Shown: positions 29,840 through 39,695 of the stretch, piece by piece
Position numbering within the stretch: the stretch's first letter is position 1
Layout of the letters: each line of letters opens with the position of its first letter
NCBI RefSeq assembly: GCF_000819745.1
Contig: NZ_CDDA01000038.1
Location: 1 to 64,000 of the forward strand
DNA: 64,000 bases
From: Aeromonas bestiarum
GTDB taxonomy: Bacteria > Pseudomonadota > Gammaproteobacteria > Enterobacterales > Aeromonadaceae
Reading direction: 5' to 3'
Translations under genes and position numbers: made by a program
Notes under the pieces: generated by a model
The model's input: only the letters and a program-made list of their open reading frames with translations
The model's database searches: none
What the model was told of the DNA's origin: nothing

Positions 29840-32800
29840 ATGAGAGCTGATGTAAGAGTCTGGGTAGAGGCCGTCACCCTGCCGACCTATGAGGTGGGCG
29901 CCGAAGATCCCAACCCCATGTTTCTCGAGAAGCGGGTCTATCAGGGCTCCTCGGGGGCCGTCTATCCCTATGGGGTGATCGACACCCTGACCGGCCAGAA
30001 GCAGATGAAGTCTTATCAGGCGGTCTGGCTGGAGAACGACTTTATCAAGGTGATGCTGCTGCCGGAATTGGGTGGCCGCATCCATCGTGCCTACGACAAG
30101 GTGATGCAGCGGGATTTCGTCTATTACAACGAAGTGATCAAACCGGCGCTGGTGGGGCTGGTGGGGCCCTGGATCTCCGGCGGCATCGAGTTCAACTGGC
30201 CGCAGCACCACAGGCCTACCACCTTTATGCCGGTGGATTTCACCATTGCGGATCACGAGGGTGGTGCCAAGACCGTCTGGCTTGGCGAGGTGGAGCCGAT
30301 GCGCGGTCTGCAGGTGATGGCGGGCTTTACCCTCTATCCCGACAAGGCGCTCATCGAGATCACCGGCAAGGTGTTCAACGGCAACGACACGCCGCGCCAC
30401 TTCCTCTGGTGGTCCAACCCGGCGGTGAAGGGGGGCGATGCCCATCAGAGCGTCTTCCCGCCCGATGTCACCGCCGTCTATGACCACGGCAAACGCGATG
30501 TCAGCGCCTTCCCTATCGCTCGCGGCACCTACTACAAGGTGGACTACTCAGCCGGGGTCGATATCTCCCGTTACCGCAACATTCCGGTGCCCACCTCCTA
30601 CATGGCGGACAAGTCTGACTACGACTTCGTCGGCGCCTACTGCCATGACGAGCAGGGCGGCCTGTTGCACGTGGCGGATCACCATGTATCCCCTGGCAAG
30701 AAGCAGTGGAGCTGGGGCAACTGCGACTTCGGTCTGGCCTGGGATCGCAACCTGACCGACCACAACGGCCCCTACATCGAGCTGATGACCGGGGTCTACA
30801 CCGACAACCAGCCCGACTTCACCTGGCTGGATGCGGGGGAGGAGAAGGTGTTCGTGCAGAACTTCCTTCCCTACAACACCCTCGGCACCCTGCAAAATGC
30901 CAACACCCGCGCCGCCATCAAGCTGGAGCGCACCGATGAGGGTCTGCTGTGCGGCGCCTACGCGATTGCGCCGCTGTGCCACGCCAGCTTCGAGGTGAGC
31001 GACGAGGGGGGCGTGCTGTTCACCCAGACGCTGGAGTTGCAACCGGGTCAGGCCTGGCTTGAGCCGCAGGCCATCACCAGCGAGGGACGCTTGCAGGTAC
31101 GCCTGCTGGATGAGCAGGGCCAGTCGATCTTGAGTTATCTCGAGCATCAGCCCGAGGGCGAGGCACTGCCAGATCCGGCCACGGCACCGGAGCCAGCCGT
31201 CAATCTCGATTCGGTCGATGAGCTCTACTTCATCGGCCAGCATCTTGAGCAGTATCTGCACGCCAGCCGCTCGCCCTTTGATTACTACCTGCGGGCTCTG
31301 GAGCTAGACAGTGGCGACTATCGCTGCAACCTGGCGCTGGCAACCCTGGAGTACAACCGCGCCAACTATGAGCAGGCGCTGGCCTACGTCAATCAGGCGC
31401 TGGTCCGTGCCCATCGGCTCAACAAGAACCCCCAGTGTGGCAAGGCGAGCTTGCTGCGGGCCCATATCGAGGAGCGTTTGGGGCAGTTCGATGCCGCCTT
31501 CGATGACTTCTACAAGGCGACCTGGAGCGGCAACTGCCGCGACAGTGGCTTCCTTGGGCTGGCCCGCATCGCCATGGTGCGCCGTGATCCGCTGCAGGCA
31601 CTGCCCTTTGTCGAGAAGAGTCTTGCGGTTAACGGCACCCACTACGGTGCCATCGCCCTCAAAGGGTTGGCGCTGCTGGAGTCTGGCCAGCGGGCGGCGG
31701 CCCTCGCCTATATCGACAAGCAGCGAGTCCGTTATCCACTCCACTATCAGCTGGCCTTCCTGCGCTGGCTGGCAAGCGAGCAGCCGAACGATCTCGAGGC
31801 GCTGCGCACCCTGTGCAACGGGCGCGGGGTGAACCTCTGTTTCCTGGCGAGCAATCTGCTGGCGCTGGGGCGCCCCGAGTTGACGCAGCAACTGCTCTCA
31901 AAAATACCGGTGGAAGAGACCCTGCCGCTGCTGTTCCAGGCCGCGCTGCTGCCGGAAGGTGAGGCGCAAGATACCCTGCTGGCTCGGGCCGAGCAGGCAT
32001 TTGGCCGCAAGGTGCGCTTCCCCAATACCCTTGGCGAGGTGGCCATGCTGGCGCAGCTGCCCCACAGCTGGTTTGCCAGCTATCTGCTGGGTTGCTTCCA
32101 CTACAGCAAGCGCAGCTACCCGCAAGCCATCGCCCTGTGGCAGCGGGTGTGCGAGCTGGCGCCCGGGTTTGCCCCGGCCTGGCGCAACCTCGGCATCTAT
32201 CACTTCAACAAGAGCGGCGATCCGGTGGCGGCCGAGCAGTGTCTGAGCCGGGCCTTTGCCCTCAAGCCGGATGATGCCCGTCTGCTGTTTGAACTGGATC
32301 AGCTGCACAAGCGCTGCGCCATGGCCCCCGCAGAGCGGTTGGCGCTGCTGGAGGCGCATCGTGAGGTAGCCCTCAAGCGCGACGACCTGACCGCCGAACT
32401 GCTCAGCCTCTATCACATCACGGGACAACTGGATGCGGCGGCCGAGATCTTGCGGCTGCGCGAATTCCACCCCTGGGAGGGGGGCGAGGGCAAGGTGACC
32501 GGTCAGTACCTCATCAACCAGCAGCGCCGGGCGTTGGCATTGATGACTCAGGGACGCCACGAGCAGGCTATCCCGTTGCTGCAACAGGCGCTGCACTACC
32601 CCCTCAATCTGGGGGAGGGGCGTCTGGTGGGACAAACCGACAACGATATCCACTACCTGCTGGCGCTCTGCCACCTTGCCCGTGACAACCAGAGTCTGGC
32701 CGCCCAGTGCCTGCAACAGGCCTGTCTCGGTCAGGGGTCGCTGGGGGCCAGCCGTTACTACAACGATCAGCCGGTGGATTACCTCTTCTATCAGGGCATG

Positions 32801-33118
32801 GCACTGGCACGACTTGGCCGGGTTGCGGAGGCGCAGCGTCTGTTCGAGGGAATGGTGGCCTGGGCCGAGCAGGCAATGGGCGAGCGGGTTGAGGCGGATT
32901 TCTTCGCCGTCTCACTGCCCGACCTCATAGTGCTGGATGACGACCCGCAGCACAAACATCGCCAGCACTGCCTGCTGGTCAGGGCGCTCGGCCTGTTGGG
33001 GCTGGGTCAGCGGGATGGTTGTGAACAGACCTTGCGAGAGCTGCTCGCCCTCAACCCGGCCCACGACAAGGGGCACCTCTTTGCCCTGATCTGCCGCGAG
33101 CTGTCACTCACCTCATAA
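29840..33118 (+). CDS. DUF5107 and TPR-repeat protein of a sugar locus
   Basis: About 1092 aa. The ATG at 29840 follows GAGGCGAGATTG; an earlier ATG (29819) lacks a ribosome site. Residues about 30-330 match DUF5107 (YGVIDTLTGQKQMKSYQAVW, LLPELGGRIHRAYDK, GGIEFNWPQHHRP), which looks like the galactose-mutarotase/glycoside-hydrolase beta-sandwich fold. Residues about 430-1090 are TPR-like helices (LALATLEYNRANYEQALAYV and later copies). No signal peptide, so cytoplasmic. The downstream sugar porter and epimerase suggest action on, or sensing of, a sugar or disaccharide. The reaction is unknown. Confidence 0.82.
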   Translation: MRADVRVWVEAVTLPTYEVGAEDPNPMFLEKRVYQGSSGAVYPYGVIDTLTGQKQMKSYQAVWLENDFIKVMLLPELGGRIHRAYDKVMQRDFVYYNEVIKPALVGLVGPWISGGIEFNWPQHHRPTTFMPVDFTIADHEGGAKTVWLGEVEPMRGLQVMAGFTLYPDKALIEITGKVFNGNDTPRHFLWWSNPAVKGGDAHQSVFPPDVTAVYDHGKRDVSAFPIARGTYYKVDYSAGVDISRYRNIPVPTSYMADKSDYDFVGAYCHDEQGGLLHVADHHVSPGKKQWSWGNCDFGLAWDRNLTDHNGPYIELMTGVYTDNQPDFTWLDAGEEKVFVQNFLPYNTLGTLQNANTRAAIKLERTDEGLLCGAYAIAPLCHASFEVSDEGGVLFTQTLELQPGQAWLEPQAITSEGRLQVRLLDEQGQSILSYLEHQPEGEALPDPATAPEPAVNLDSVDELYFIGQHLEQYLHASRSPFDYYLRALELDSGDYRCNLALATLEYNRANYEQALAYVNQALVRAHRLNKNPQCGKASLLRAHIEERLGQFDAAFDDFYKATWSGNCRDSGFLGLARIAMVRRDPLQALPFVEKSLAVNGTHYGAIALKGLALLESGQRAAALAYIDKQRVRYPLHYQLAFLRWLASEQPNDLEALRTLCNGRGVNLCFLASNLLALGRPELTQQLLSKIPVEETLPLLFQAALLPEGEAQDTLLARAEQAFGRKVRFPNTLGEVAMLAQLPHSWFASYLLGCFHYSKRSYPQAIALWQRVCELAPGFAPAWRNLGIYHFNKSGDPVAAEQCLSRAFALKPDDARLLFELDQLHKRCAMAPAERLALLEAHREVALKRDDLTAELLSLYHITGQLDAAAEILRLREFHPWEGGEGKVTGQYLINQQRRALALMTQGRHEQAIPLLQQALHYPLNLGEGRLVGQTDNDIHYLLALCHLARDNQSLAAQCLQQACLGQGSLGASRYYNDQPVDYLFYQGMALARLGRVAEAQRLFEGMVAWAEQAMGERVEADFFAVSLPDLIVLDDDPQHKHRQHCLLVRALGLLGLGQRDGCEQTLRELLALNPAHDKGHLFALICRELSLTS

Positions 33119-33128
33119 CTCTCATAAC

Positions 33129-33161
33129 AAAAACCGGCGCCCCGCCACGGTGAGGGGCGCC
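33129..33161. terminator. GC-rich hairpin between the DUF5107 gene and the sugar porter
   Basis: Stem GGCGCCCC / GGGGCGCC. The T-rich side lies on the minus strand, so it is a poor terminator for the plus-strand operon. It may instead stabilise or partially attenuate the mRNA. Followed by a TGCACCCTAC repeat fragment. Confidence 0.4.
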
Positions 33162-33199
33162 ACTGCACCCTACAATCGACAAGATGATAAGGATGAGTC

Positions 33200-34651
33200 A
33201 TGGAACGCACGAAAAATCAATTGGATACGAATGGGCTCAATATGAGCTACATCTGGATGATCTGTTTGGTGGCCGCCTGCGGTGGCCTGCTGTTTGGTTA
33301 TGACTGGGTCGTGATTGGCGGGGCCAAGCCCTTCTATGAGGCCTATTTTGCCATCACGGATCCGGCCCAGTCCGGCTGGGCCATGAGCTCGGCGCTGGTG
33401 GGCTGCGTGCTGGGGGCCGCCATCTCCGGCTGGTCAGCCGACCGCTTCGGTCGCAAGAAGCCGCTGATCCTGGCCGCCATCCTCTTCACCATCTCGGCGT
33501 GGGGCACGGCTGCGGCCAGCAACTTCGATCTGTTTGTGGTTTATCGCATCATCGGCGGGATCGGCATCGGTCTGGCTTCGGCACTCTCCCCCATGTACAT
33601 CGCCGAGATAAGCCCGGCCGACAAGCGGGGCAAGTTCGTTGCCATCAACCAGCTCACCATAGTCCTCGGGGTGCTGGCGGCCCAGCTGGTCAACCTGATG
33701 ATCGCCGATCCGGTGGCGAGCAACGCCACTCAGGCCGATATTCTGGCTACCTGGAATGGGCAGTCCGGCTGGCGCTGGATGTTCGGTGCCGAACTGGTAC
33801 CCGCCCTGGCGTTTCTGGTGCTGATGTTCTTCGTGCCGGAGTCGCCGCGCTGGTTGGCCAAAGATGGTCAGTATGAGAAGGCCTCCCGCATGCTCGGCAA
33901 GATTGGCGGTGATGCCTATGCCAGACAGACTCTGGCCGATATCCGTCAGACCCTGGTGGGAGAGAGCCACAAGGTGTCGCTGGCGGAGCTGGGCAAACCC
34001 TCAGTGCGCCCCATCCTCATCATCGGGATTGTGCTGGCGGTCTTCCAGCAGTGGTGCGGCATCAACGTCATCTTCAACTATGCGCAGGAGATCTTCGCCT
34101 CCGCAGGGTTTGACATCAACAGCACCCTCAAATCCATCGTCGCCACAGGTCTTATCAACCTGCTGTTTACCCTGATTGCGCTGCCCATGGTGGACAAGAT
34201 CGGTCGTCGTAAACTGATGCTGATTGGCTCGGCGGGGCTGACCATCATCTACGGCATGATGGCGGCTGCCTATGCCAGCGGTATGCTGGGGCTGCCGGTG
34301 TTGCTGCTGGTGCTGGCGGCGATCGCCATCTATGCCCTGACCCTGGCGCCAGTCACCTGGGTGCTGCTCTCGGAGATCTTCCCCAACCGGGTGCGCGGGC
34401 TGGCGATGTCGGCCGGTACCCTGGCGCTCTGGATTGCCTGTTTCGTACTGACCTACACTTTCCCGCTGCTCAATGCCGGATTGGGTGCTGCAGGCAGCTT
34501 CCTGCTCTACGGCTTCATCTGCTTCGCCGGTCTCATCTTTATCTATCGCAAGGTGCCCGAGACCAAGGGGGTGACGCTGGAAGCGCTGGAAGCCCAGCTG
34601 GCCCAAGGCAAGGTTGAACTGACTCCGACCAAGGCGAGCGCCTCGGCATGA
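33200..34651 (+). CDS. MFS sugar:proton symporter (sugar porter family)
   Basis: A 483-aa, 12-helix transporter of the XylE/GalP/AraE class. Hallmarks: GGLLFGYDWVVIGGA in helix 1, the DRFGRKK loop, the VPESPRWL motif before the central loop, QQWCGINVIFNYA in helix 7, DKIGRRK, and the PETKG end. AAGGATGAGTC precedes the ATG. It overlaps the aldose 1-epimerase gene by ATGA. It should import a monosaccharide or small glycoside, consistent with the mutarotase beside it; the exact sugar is not readable. Confidence 0.92.
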   Translation: MERTKNQLDTNGLNMSYIWMICLVAACGGLLFGYDWVVIGGAKPFYEAYFAITDPAQSGWAMSSALVGCVLGAAISGWSADRFGRKKPLILAAILFTISAWGTAAASNFDLFVVYRIIGGIGIGLASALSPMYIAEISPADKRGKFVAINQLTIVLGVLAAQLVNLMIADPVASNATQADILATWNGQSGWRWMFGAELVPALAFLVLMFFVPESPRWLAKDGQYEKASRMLGKIGGDAYARQTLADIRQTLVGESHKVSLAELGKPSVRPILIIGIVLAVFQQWCGINVIFNYAQEIFASAGFDINSTLKSIVATGLINLLFTLIALPMVDKIGRRKLMLIGSAGLTIIYGMMAAAYASGMLGLPVLLLVLAAIAIYALTLAPVTWVLLSEIFPNRVRGLAMSAGTLALWIACFVLTYTFPLLNAGLGAAGSFLLYGFICFAGLIFIYRKVPETKGVTLEALEAQLAQGKVELTPTKASASA

Positions 34652-35514
34652 CGGTATACACATTAAGCAACCCGCATCTTCGGATGCGGGTCTCTGCACA
34701 AGGGGCCTGCCTGCTGGGCCTGGAGGATGACAAAGGACGCCCGTTGCTGCGAGACACTGACCCTGCGCAGCCCTGGCATCCCGGGCAGAGCGCCCTGTTT
34801 CCCATGTTGCCGCTGGCCAATCGGGTGGCGGGTAACCGGTTTGAACTATGGGGAGAGGTATGTGCGTTGCCTGCGAGCGAGCTCGATCCCGACTTCTTTT
34901 TGCATGGAGATGGCTGGCTACAGCCATGGCAACCGGTAGCGTTGACCGACAGCTCGGTGACCTTGCAGCTCACCAGCCAGAATGGCCCTTTTCTCTATCT
35001 GGCCGAGATCGATTACCGCCTGCAGGGATCGAGCCTGGTGGCACGGATCAGCCTGACCCATCTTGGGGAGAGCCCCTGCCTTTACGGCGCGGGTTTCCAC
35101 CCCTTCTTCTGGCGCGACGAGCAGACCCGCATTCGCTTTCTAGCGAGCGGCGTTTGGCAGGAGGGGCCGGATCATCTGCCGACCGACTGGACGAGTAGAC
35201 TGGCGCCCCAGCTCGATTTTCGCCAGTGGCAGCCGCCGCGAGGGTGGCTCAACCACTGTTACGGTGGTTGGCGCGGTCAGGCCGAGATCGATCATCCGGC
35301 CCGCCAGCAGCACCTGCTGGTTTCAAGCGAGTGCGCCTTCCTGATGCTCTATCAGCCCGATGAAGCGAGTGGCTTCATCTGTCTGGAGCCCCAGAGTCAC
35401 GCCGCCAATGCACATCACGTGGCCGGTCACCCCGGTTTGCGCTTGCTCGGCCGCGGCGATCGCATGAGCATAGGTATGACCCTCAGCCTGCAGCGGACAC
35501 ACGCAGCCCAATAA
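34648..35514 (+). CDS. Aldose 1-epimerase family protein (mutarotase)
   Basis: A 288-aa protein of the GalM/YeaD fold. Conserved blocks: FPMLPLANRVAGNRF (substrate Asn-Arg), HGDGW (catalytic His region), GAGFHPFFWR (second His), and FICLEPQSHAANAHH with the C-terminal catalytic Glu. It interconverts anomers of the imported sugar in the cytoplasm. The start overlaps the porter stop, so it is the last gene of the three-gene operon controlled by the ROK repressor. Confidence 0.88.
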   Translation: MTVYTLSNPHLRMRVSAQGACLLGLEDDKGRPLLRDTDPAQPWHPGQSALFPMLPLANRVAGNRFELWGEVCALPASELDPDFFLHGDGWLQPWQPVALTDSSVTLQLTSQNGPFLYLAEIDYRLQGSSLVARISLTHLGESPCLYGAGFHPFFWRDEQTRIRFLASGVWQEGPDHLPTDWTSRLAPQLDFRQWQPPRGWLNHCYGGWRGQAEIDHPARQQHLLVSSECAFLMLYQPDEASGFICLEPQSHAANAHHVAGHPGLRLLGRGDRMSIGMTLSLQRTHAAQ

Positions 35515-35740
35515 TCTTCCCTTGCTCCCTTTAACGACAGGAGGCCTGCAAGGGCTGCAAGGATATGGACGGGAAAAATCGTGACCTCAGGCCGACTCTC
35601 GTTTTTGCAGATTGGGGGTGATGATATGGCGCTTGGGGGCAAGTTCCGGTTGCTGCATCCGGGTCAGCAGCCGCTGGGAAGGTGGATCAGGGACTCGATG
35701 CCCTGATTGGGGCGCTGCAGGAGCTGCTTGCCGGATAGAG

Positions 35741-35766
35741 AACCGCCGCCCTCGGGCGGCGGTTGT
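35741..35766. terminator. Terminator between the epimerase and the membrane protein gene
   Basis: Hairpin AACCGCCGCC / GGCGGCGGTT, then TGTTATTT on the plus strand, in the convergent gap. Confidence 0.75.
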
Positions 35767-36545
35767 TATTTCGAGGCCGCCTTTTCGGGCTTGTAACGGG
35801 TCTGCTCTATCTGATCGAAGCGCAGGATCAGGGTATCGCCCCCCTTGAGGCGGTAGGCGCAGTGAGAGCCGTTGCAGGCAATGCGGATATGGGGCTCATC
35901 CCCCAGCAGAGGAGACTGACTATGGGCCTCGGTAAGCGGCCACTTGCCTTGTTCGAGGCGGGTTGTTTGGCTTTGTGCTTCTGAGGCACCTCGAAGGAAA
36001 AAGGCCAGAGCTAGCCAAATAGGTAACAGCACTGCTAAAAACAGGAAGGCGAACTTGTTGTAGTTGTCTCCTAGCCAGACAAGTGTTCGGAAAAGAAAGG
36101 GTGCTGGGTAGCGCCCAATTTTTTTCGCTCTTTTGATCAGCCAACGATAGAACATTGAGCTTTGCCACAGCCATGTGAGATGAATTCGCCAGCGGGGGCA
36201 GATGATAAGGGCGATGGCCACTGAAAAAATTGTGAATATGCTACCCAATACAGGCCACATCCAGGGTTTAAGCATATTGAGAGTAGAGAGGAGGCCAAAG
36301 GCCAGAAGATAATCTGCCGGCGGAGAAAACTCGGCATAGTCGAGCCCAAACGCCAGGGTATAGCCATAGTGATAGGCCATACCCAAGAGGTAGGTCGCTG
36401 CTGTCAGGGCAGGAATGGCCGCCATGACTAATCCCGCGAAGCGCCAAGTCGTCCCCTTGTCTTCGGCTTCCTGCTCAGAAGTGCGCAATGTCTTCACATG
36501 TTGGCGAAGCCAGCGCCAACGGGCTGCGGCTGTTCGGTCACTCAC
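35766..36545 (-). CDS. Membrane protein of unknown function
   Basis: About 259 aa from the GTG at 36545, which follows GAAGGAACGTCCA; a GTG five codons upstream (36560) is the alternative. Residues about 35-190 contain roughly four hydrophobic segments (FAGLVMAAIPALTAATYLLGM, PVLGSIFTIFSVAIALIIC, FAFLFLAVLLPIWLALAFFL). The C-terminal ~70 residues are soluble with IRIACNGSHCAYRLKGGDTLIL, which holds two Cys. No family recognised. The middle is AT-richer than its flanks. Confidence 0.65.
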   Translation of the reverse strand: MSDRTAAARWRWLRQHVKTLRTSEQEAEDKGTTWRFAGLVMAAIPALTAATYLLGMAYHYGYTLAFGLDYAEFSPPADYLLAFGLLSTLNMLKPWMWPVLGSIFTIFSVAIALIICPRWRIHLTWLWQSSMFYRWLIKRAKKIGRYPAPFLFRTLVWLGDNYNKFAFLFLAVLLPIWLALAFFLRGASEAQSQTTRLEQGKWPLTEAHSQSPLLGDEPHIRIACNGSHCAYRLKGGDTLILRFDQIEQTRYKPEKAASK

Positions 36546-36584
36546 TGGACGTTCCTTCACCTATCTACTTGATACCTCAATTTG

Positions 36585-36872
36585 TCAGAGAATGGCGCGA
36601 CTGCGAAACAGCACCTTGCCGCAGGCAAGACAGGTGTGACGCAGGCGGTCATCACCGACGCCGGTCAGCGGGCTGAACAGCACCTTGTGGGAACCGCAGG
36701 CACAGCAGCTGGCGTTTTCACTATCGTCGGTGGCGCATTCTGGATGGCGGGCGAGGTACTCGGGCAGGGTGGGCAATTTGTCCCAGTCAGGCTGGGTTAC
36801 CGCGCGATTCTTGAGGATGATGCCGGCGGTCACCAGACCCGCCAGGGTGAGCAGTACGTCCGTCAATTCCAT
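36585..36872 (-). CDS. Membrane-anchored small zinc-ribbon protein
   Basis: A 95-aa protein from MELTDVLLTLAGLV. A single N-terminal hydrophobic helix is followed by a linker and two CxxC pairs (CCACGSHK and TCLACGKVLF) forming a zinc ribbon. Similar anchored ribbons are common in Gammaproteobacteria with unknown function. An upstream in-frame start (36905) is possible. Confidence 0.68.
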   Translation of the reverse strand: MELTDVLLTLAGLVTAGIILKNRAVTQPDWDKLPTLPEYLARHPECATDDSENASCCACGSHKVLFSPLTGVGDDRLRHTCLACGKVLFRSRAIL

Positions 36873-37047
36873 GTTGTGCAAGGCTCCGTCCATGTGCGGT
36901 CGCAAGGCCGGCTGGCAGGCGAAGGCACAATATGGCTCCTATCTTATCGATCCTTAGGGTGAGGGCGCTATCCCCGTCCGGGTAACGGCTAGCGGGTTGG
37001 TGCTTGGCTCCTGCCTGGCATTGAGAATCTATGGATGGAAATAAACG

Positions 37048-37066
37048 AAGGGGCCTTGGGCCCCTC
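37048..37066 (-). terminator. Terminator of the second PTS permease gene
   Basis: Short stem GGGGCC / GGCCCC with a T-rich tail on the minus strand, 30 bases beyond the stop. Confidence 0.55.
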
Positions 37067-37094
37067 CTGTTGTACATCAGATAAAGTGCCCTCG

Positions 37095-39002
37095 TCAGGC
37101 CACCTTGCTGCCCGGCTGGGTGCGGGCCAGCAGCCCTTCCGGGTTGTGGATGGCCTCCTTGGTCTTCACATCGATGACCTCGATATTGGCGAAGCGCTCC
37201 CGGTTCTTGATGGCCACATCGTGGGCCAGTATGACGCAGCGGGCGTTGGCCACGTCCTTGGCGCTGATGCGGTTGATGATGCCGTTGGCGCCTTGTGTCT
37301 CCACTTTCAGCTTGATCCCGGCCTTGGCCGCCGCCTTTTGCAGGCTCTTGGCGGCGAGGAAGGTGTGGGCCACGCCGGACGGGCAGGCGGTGATGGCGAG
37401 CACGTCCGCTTCCCCTTCCGCTTCGATGATCTGATAACCGCTATCGTCGGCTGTCACTGTCTCATCCTCGGTCACCGGCTTTTTCAGCAGGTTGACGATA
37501 AGGGCCGTGGTCAGGGCGCCGAGCACGGTTCCCAGGATATAACCCATCTTGCCTTCCACCACAGGCAGCACTATCCAGCCGCCCCAGGGGGCATGGTTGA
37601 TGCTGTGCATCATGAAGCCGGTGATGTTGCCGACGATCCCACCCGCGACTATGGCTGGGATGACGCGCACAGGGTCGGCGGCGGCAAAGGGAATGGCCCC
37701 CTCGCTGATGCCGATCATGCCCATGATGGCGGCCGCCTTGCCCGCTTCACGCTCTTCCTTCTTGTAGCGACGTGGTGAGAGCAAAGTTGCCAGCGCCATG
37801 CCGAGCGGTGGCACGCAGATGGCGATGCCGACCCCGCCCATCAGCCAGGGCTGGGTGTTGACCTGGGTCTGGGCGAACAGGGTCGCCACCTTGTTGACCG
37901 GGCCGCCCATGTCAAAGGCGGTCATGCCGCCCAGGATGGCGCCCAGCATCACCTTGCCGGAGCCCGCCATGCTGGAGAGCCAGTGGTTCATCCCCTCCAT
38001 CATGGCGGCGATGGGCGCACCTATCACCCACATGACGATGCCGCACACCAGGAAGGTGCCGATCAGCGGGTAGATGAAGATGGAGCCCAGCGAACTCATG
38101 GAGTCCGGTAGCTTGATGCGTTTGAGCTGATTGACGATGAGCCCGGCGATGAAACCCACCAGGATGGCGCCGAGAAAACCTGTGTGGAACTGCTGCACCG
38201 CTATCCAGGAGCCGATCATGCCGGGCGCCAGGCCCGGTTTGTCCGCCATTGAGTAGGCTATGTAGCCGCCGAGTACGGCGGTAAACAGGGTGAGCCCTGC
38301 TATCCCCATGTCGGCCATGTCCTTGAGCACGCCCGCCTCGGGCACGGCGCCCTTGCCGCTCATCATCACGGAGAGCGACAGCAAGACGCCCCCTGCCACT
38401 ATGAAGGGGATCATGTGGGAGGTGCCAAACAGCAGGTGCTGTTTGAGGGTGTTGAGCTGGGCCTTGATGTTGCGATCCTGGGGTTCAGGTGCACTGGCTT
38501 TCGGTTGAGCTGCTGCCTCGGCGCGCACCGGCTGCTTGCCGGCTAGGCCGACAGGCGCCGTGGCTGCCAGCAGCTTGAGCACCTCGGCCTTGCTGGTGGC
38601 CGCCTGCATCCGGGGGATAAAGCCGGGTTCCAGCAGCTTGGTGGAGAGCTCGGCCAGCACCTCGATATGGTGATTGGCGCCGCCCGCCGGGGAGGCAATC
38701 ATGAAGAACAGTTTGGAGGGCAGTCCATCTTCGGCGCCATAGTCGATCCCCTGCCGGCTGATGCCGATGACGATGGCGGGCTGCAACACGGCTTCGCTTT
38801 TGGCGTGGGGCAGGGCAACCCCCTGTTCAAAACCCGTGTTGTCGAGGTTTTCCCGTGCCCAGAGGTCGCGCACGAACTGATCCTGATTGCCTATCTTGCC
38901 GCAGGCTTTGAGCCGGGCGGCCAGTTCGACAAACAGTCCCTGCTTGTCGTTGGCCGCTATGTCGAGGCAGATCAGTCCTTCATCTATCAAGGTGGTGAGC
39001 AT
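37095..39002 (-). CDS. PTS fructose/mannose-class permease, order EIIA-EIIC-EIIB
   Basis: A 635-aa permease from MLTTLIDEGLICLDIAAN. EIIA comes first (phospho-His in EQGVALPHAKSE, about residue 65). EIIC occupies about 195-500 with the block GMTAFDMGGPVNKVATL. EIIB is at the C-terminus (phospho-Cys in ITACPSGVAHTFLAAKSL, about residue 537). This order differs from the permease at 22530-24437. manA and an AraC regulator lie upstream, so mannose is an attractive substrate, giving mannose-6-phosphate for ManA, but this is inference. Confidence 0.88.
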   Translation of the reverse strand: MLTTLIDEGLICLDIAANDKQGLFVELAARLKACGKIGNQDQFVRDLWARENLDNTGFEQGVALPHAKSEAVLQPAIVIGISRQGIDYGAEDGLPSKLFFMIASPAGGANHHIEVLAELSTKLLEPGFIPRMQAATSKAEVLKLLAATAPVGLAGKQPVRAEAAAQPKASAPEPQDRNIKAQLNTLKQHLLFGTSHMIPFIVAGGVLLSLSVMMSGKGAVPEAGVLKDMADMGIAGLTLFTAVLGGYIAYSMADKPGLAPGMIGSWIAVQQFHTGFLGAILVGFIAGLIVNQLKRIKLPDSMSSLGSIFIYPLIGTFLVCGIVMWVIGAPIAAMMEGMNHWLSSMAGSGKVMLGAILGGMTAFDMGGPVNKVATLFAQTQVNTQPWLMGGVGIAICVPPLGMALATLLSPRRYKKEEREAGKAAAIMGMIGISEGAIPFAAADPVRVIPAIVAGGIVGNITGFMMHSINHAPWGGWIVLPVVEGKMGYILGTVLGALTTALIVNLLKKPVTEDETVTADDSGYQIIEAEGEADVLAITACPSGVAHTFLAAKSLQKAAAKAGIKLKVETQGANGIINRISAKDVANARCVILAHDVAIKNRERFANIEVIDVKTKEAIHNPEGLLARTQPGSKVA

Positions 39003-39690
39003 AGGTGTCTCCTGGCTCTGCGAGCCCTGGTGATATGAGTAACGAATGGAGCAAATGATTGACCTGCCTATTGTTTCTCCCAAGCCATGTCACCGAAATC
39101 GGATATATGTGCCCTTTACTGGATTTTTGTGTCAGTCCCCTCACCCTGTGAGCCGGTTCGCATTTTTGTTTATGCCATGGTATTGGCCAATGTTTGATTA
39201 AAGCTGTTTAAAAACAGACGCTTGGGTTTGTCAGCTAGATGAGAATAAAGAGATGGCGGGACAGGATCCCCCTGAACCGGCAAGCATGGATGGAGATTTG
39301 TGCGCCCTTGTCACCTCTTGAAATGTGAGCCGCTTGGCAAAAGTGCGGCCCGGGAGCCAAAGTGCACATCAGCAAGGGGAGAGAGACCGGCCTGGCCGAG
39401 CCGCGTGAAAAAAATGTGCATAACCTGCTGCCCTCGATGAGGGCGGTGAGAAAACTGATGTGCTTGATTTCAATATACTGATAATAAAAGGAAATTTATG
39501 ATTTCATCACGCCGGGTCCGGATGGTTTCACATGGCCTCACAAGAGGCTTTTAGCTGATTTTTAGATTAGCTTTTGCATAATCAATCGTTTATTTAGTTG
39601 GACAATCCAGGCGGGATCGGTGTCCAATCAGGGAGCAGGTTGGCCAACAGTGCCGTCAGCCAGTGTGTAACCCTATGATGTAAGGAGACA
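39003..39690. other. Long intergenic region upstream of the PTS gene
   Basis: About 690 bases, AT-rich in the second half (gataataaaaggaaattta, ttttagattagcttttgcataatc). It should hold the PTS promoter and the promoter of the 51-aa gene. No tRNA, sRNA or complete operator was recognised. Confidence 0.4.
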
Positions 39691-39695
39691 TCCTG

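Noticed and set aside
35515..35740. Short coding-like stretches after the epimerase gene
   Set aside because: Both strands have ~30-codon pieces that could be gene ends, but none has a start, domain or consistent frame.
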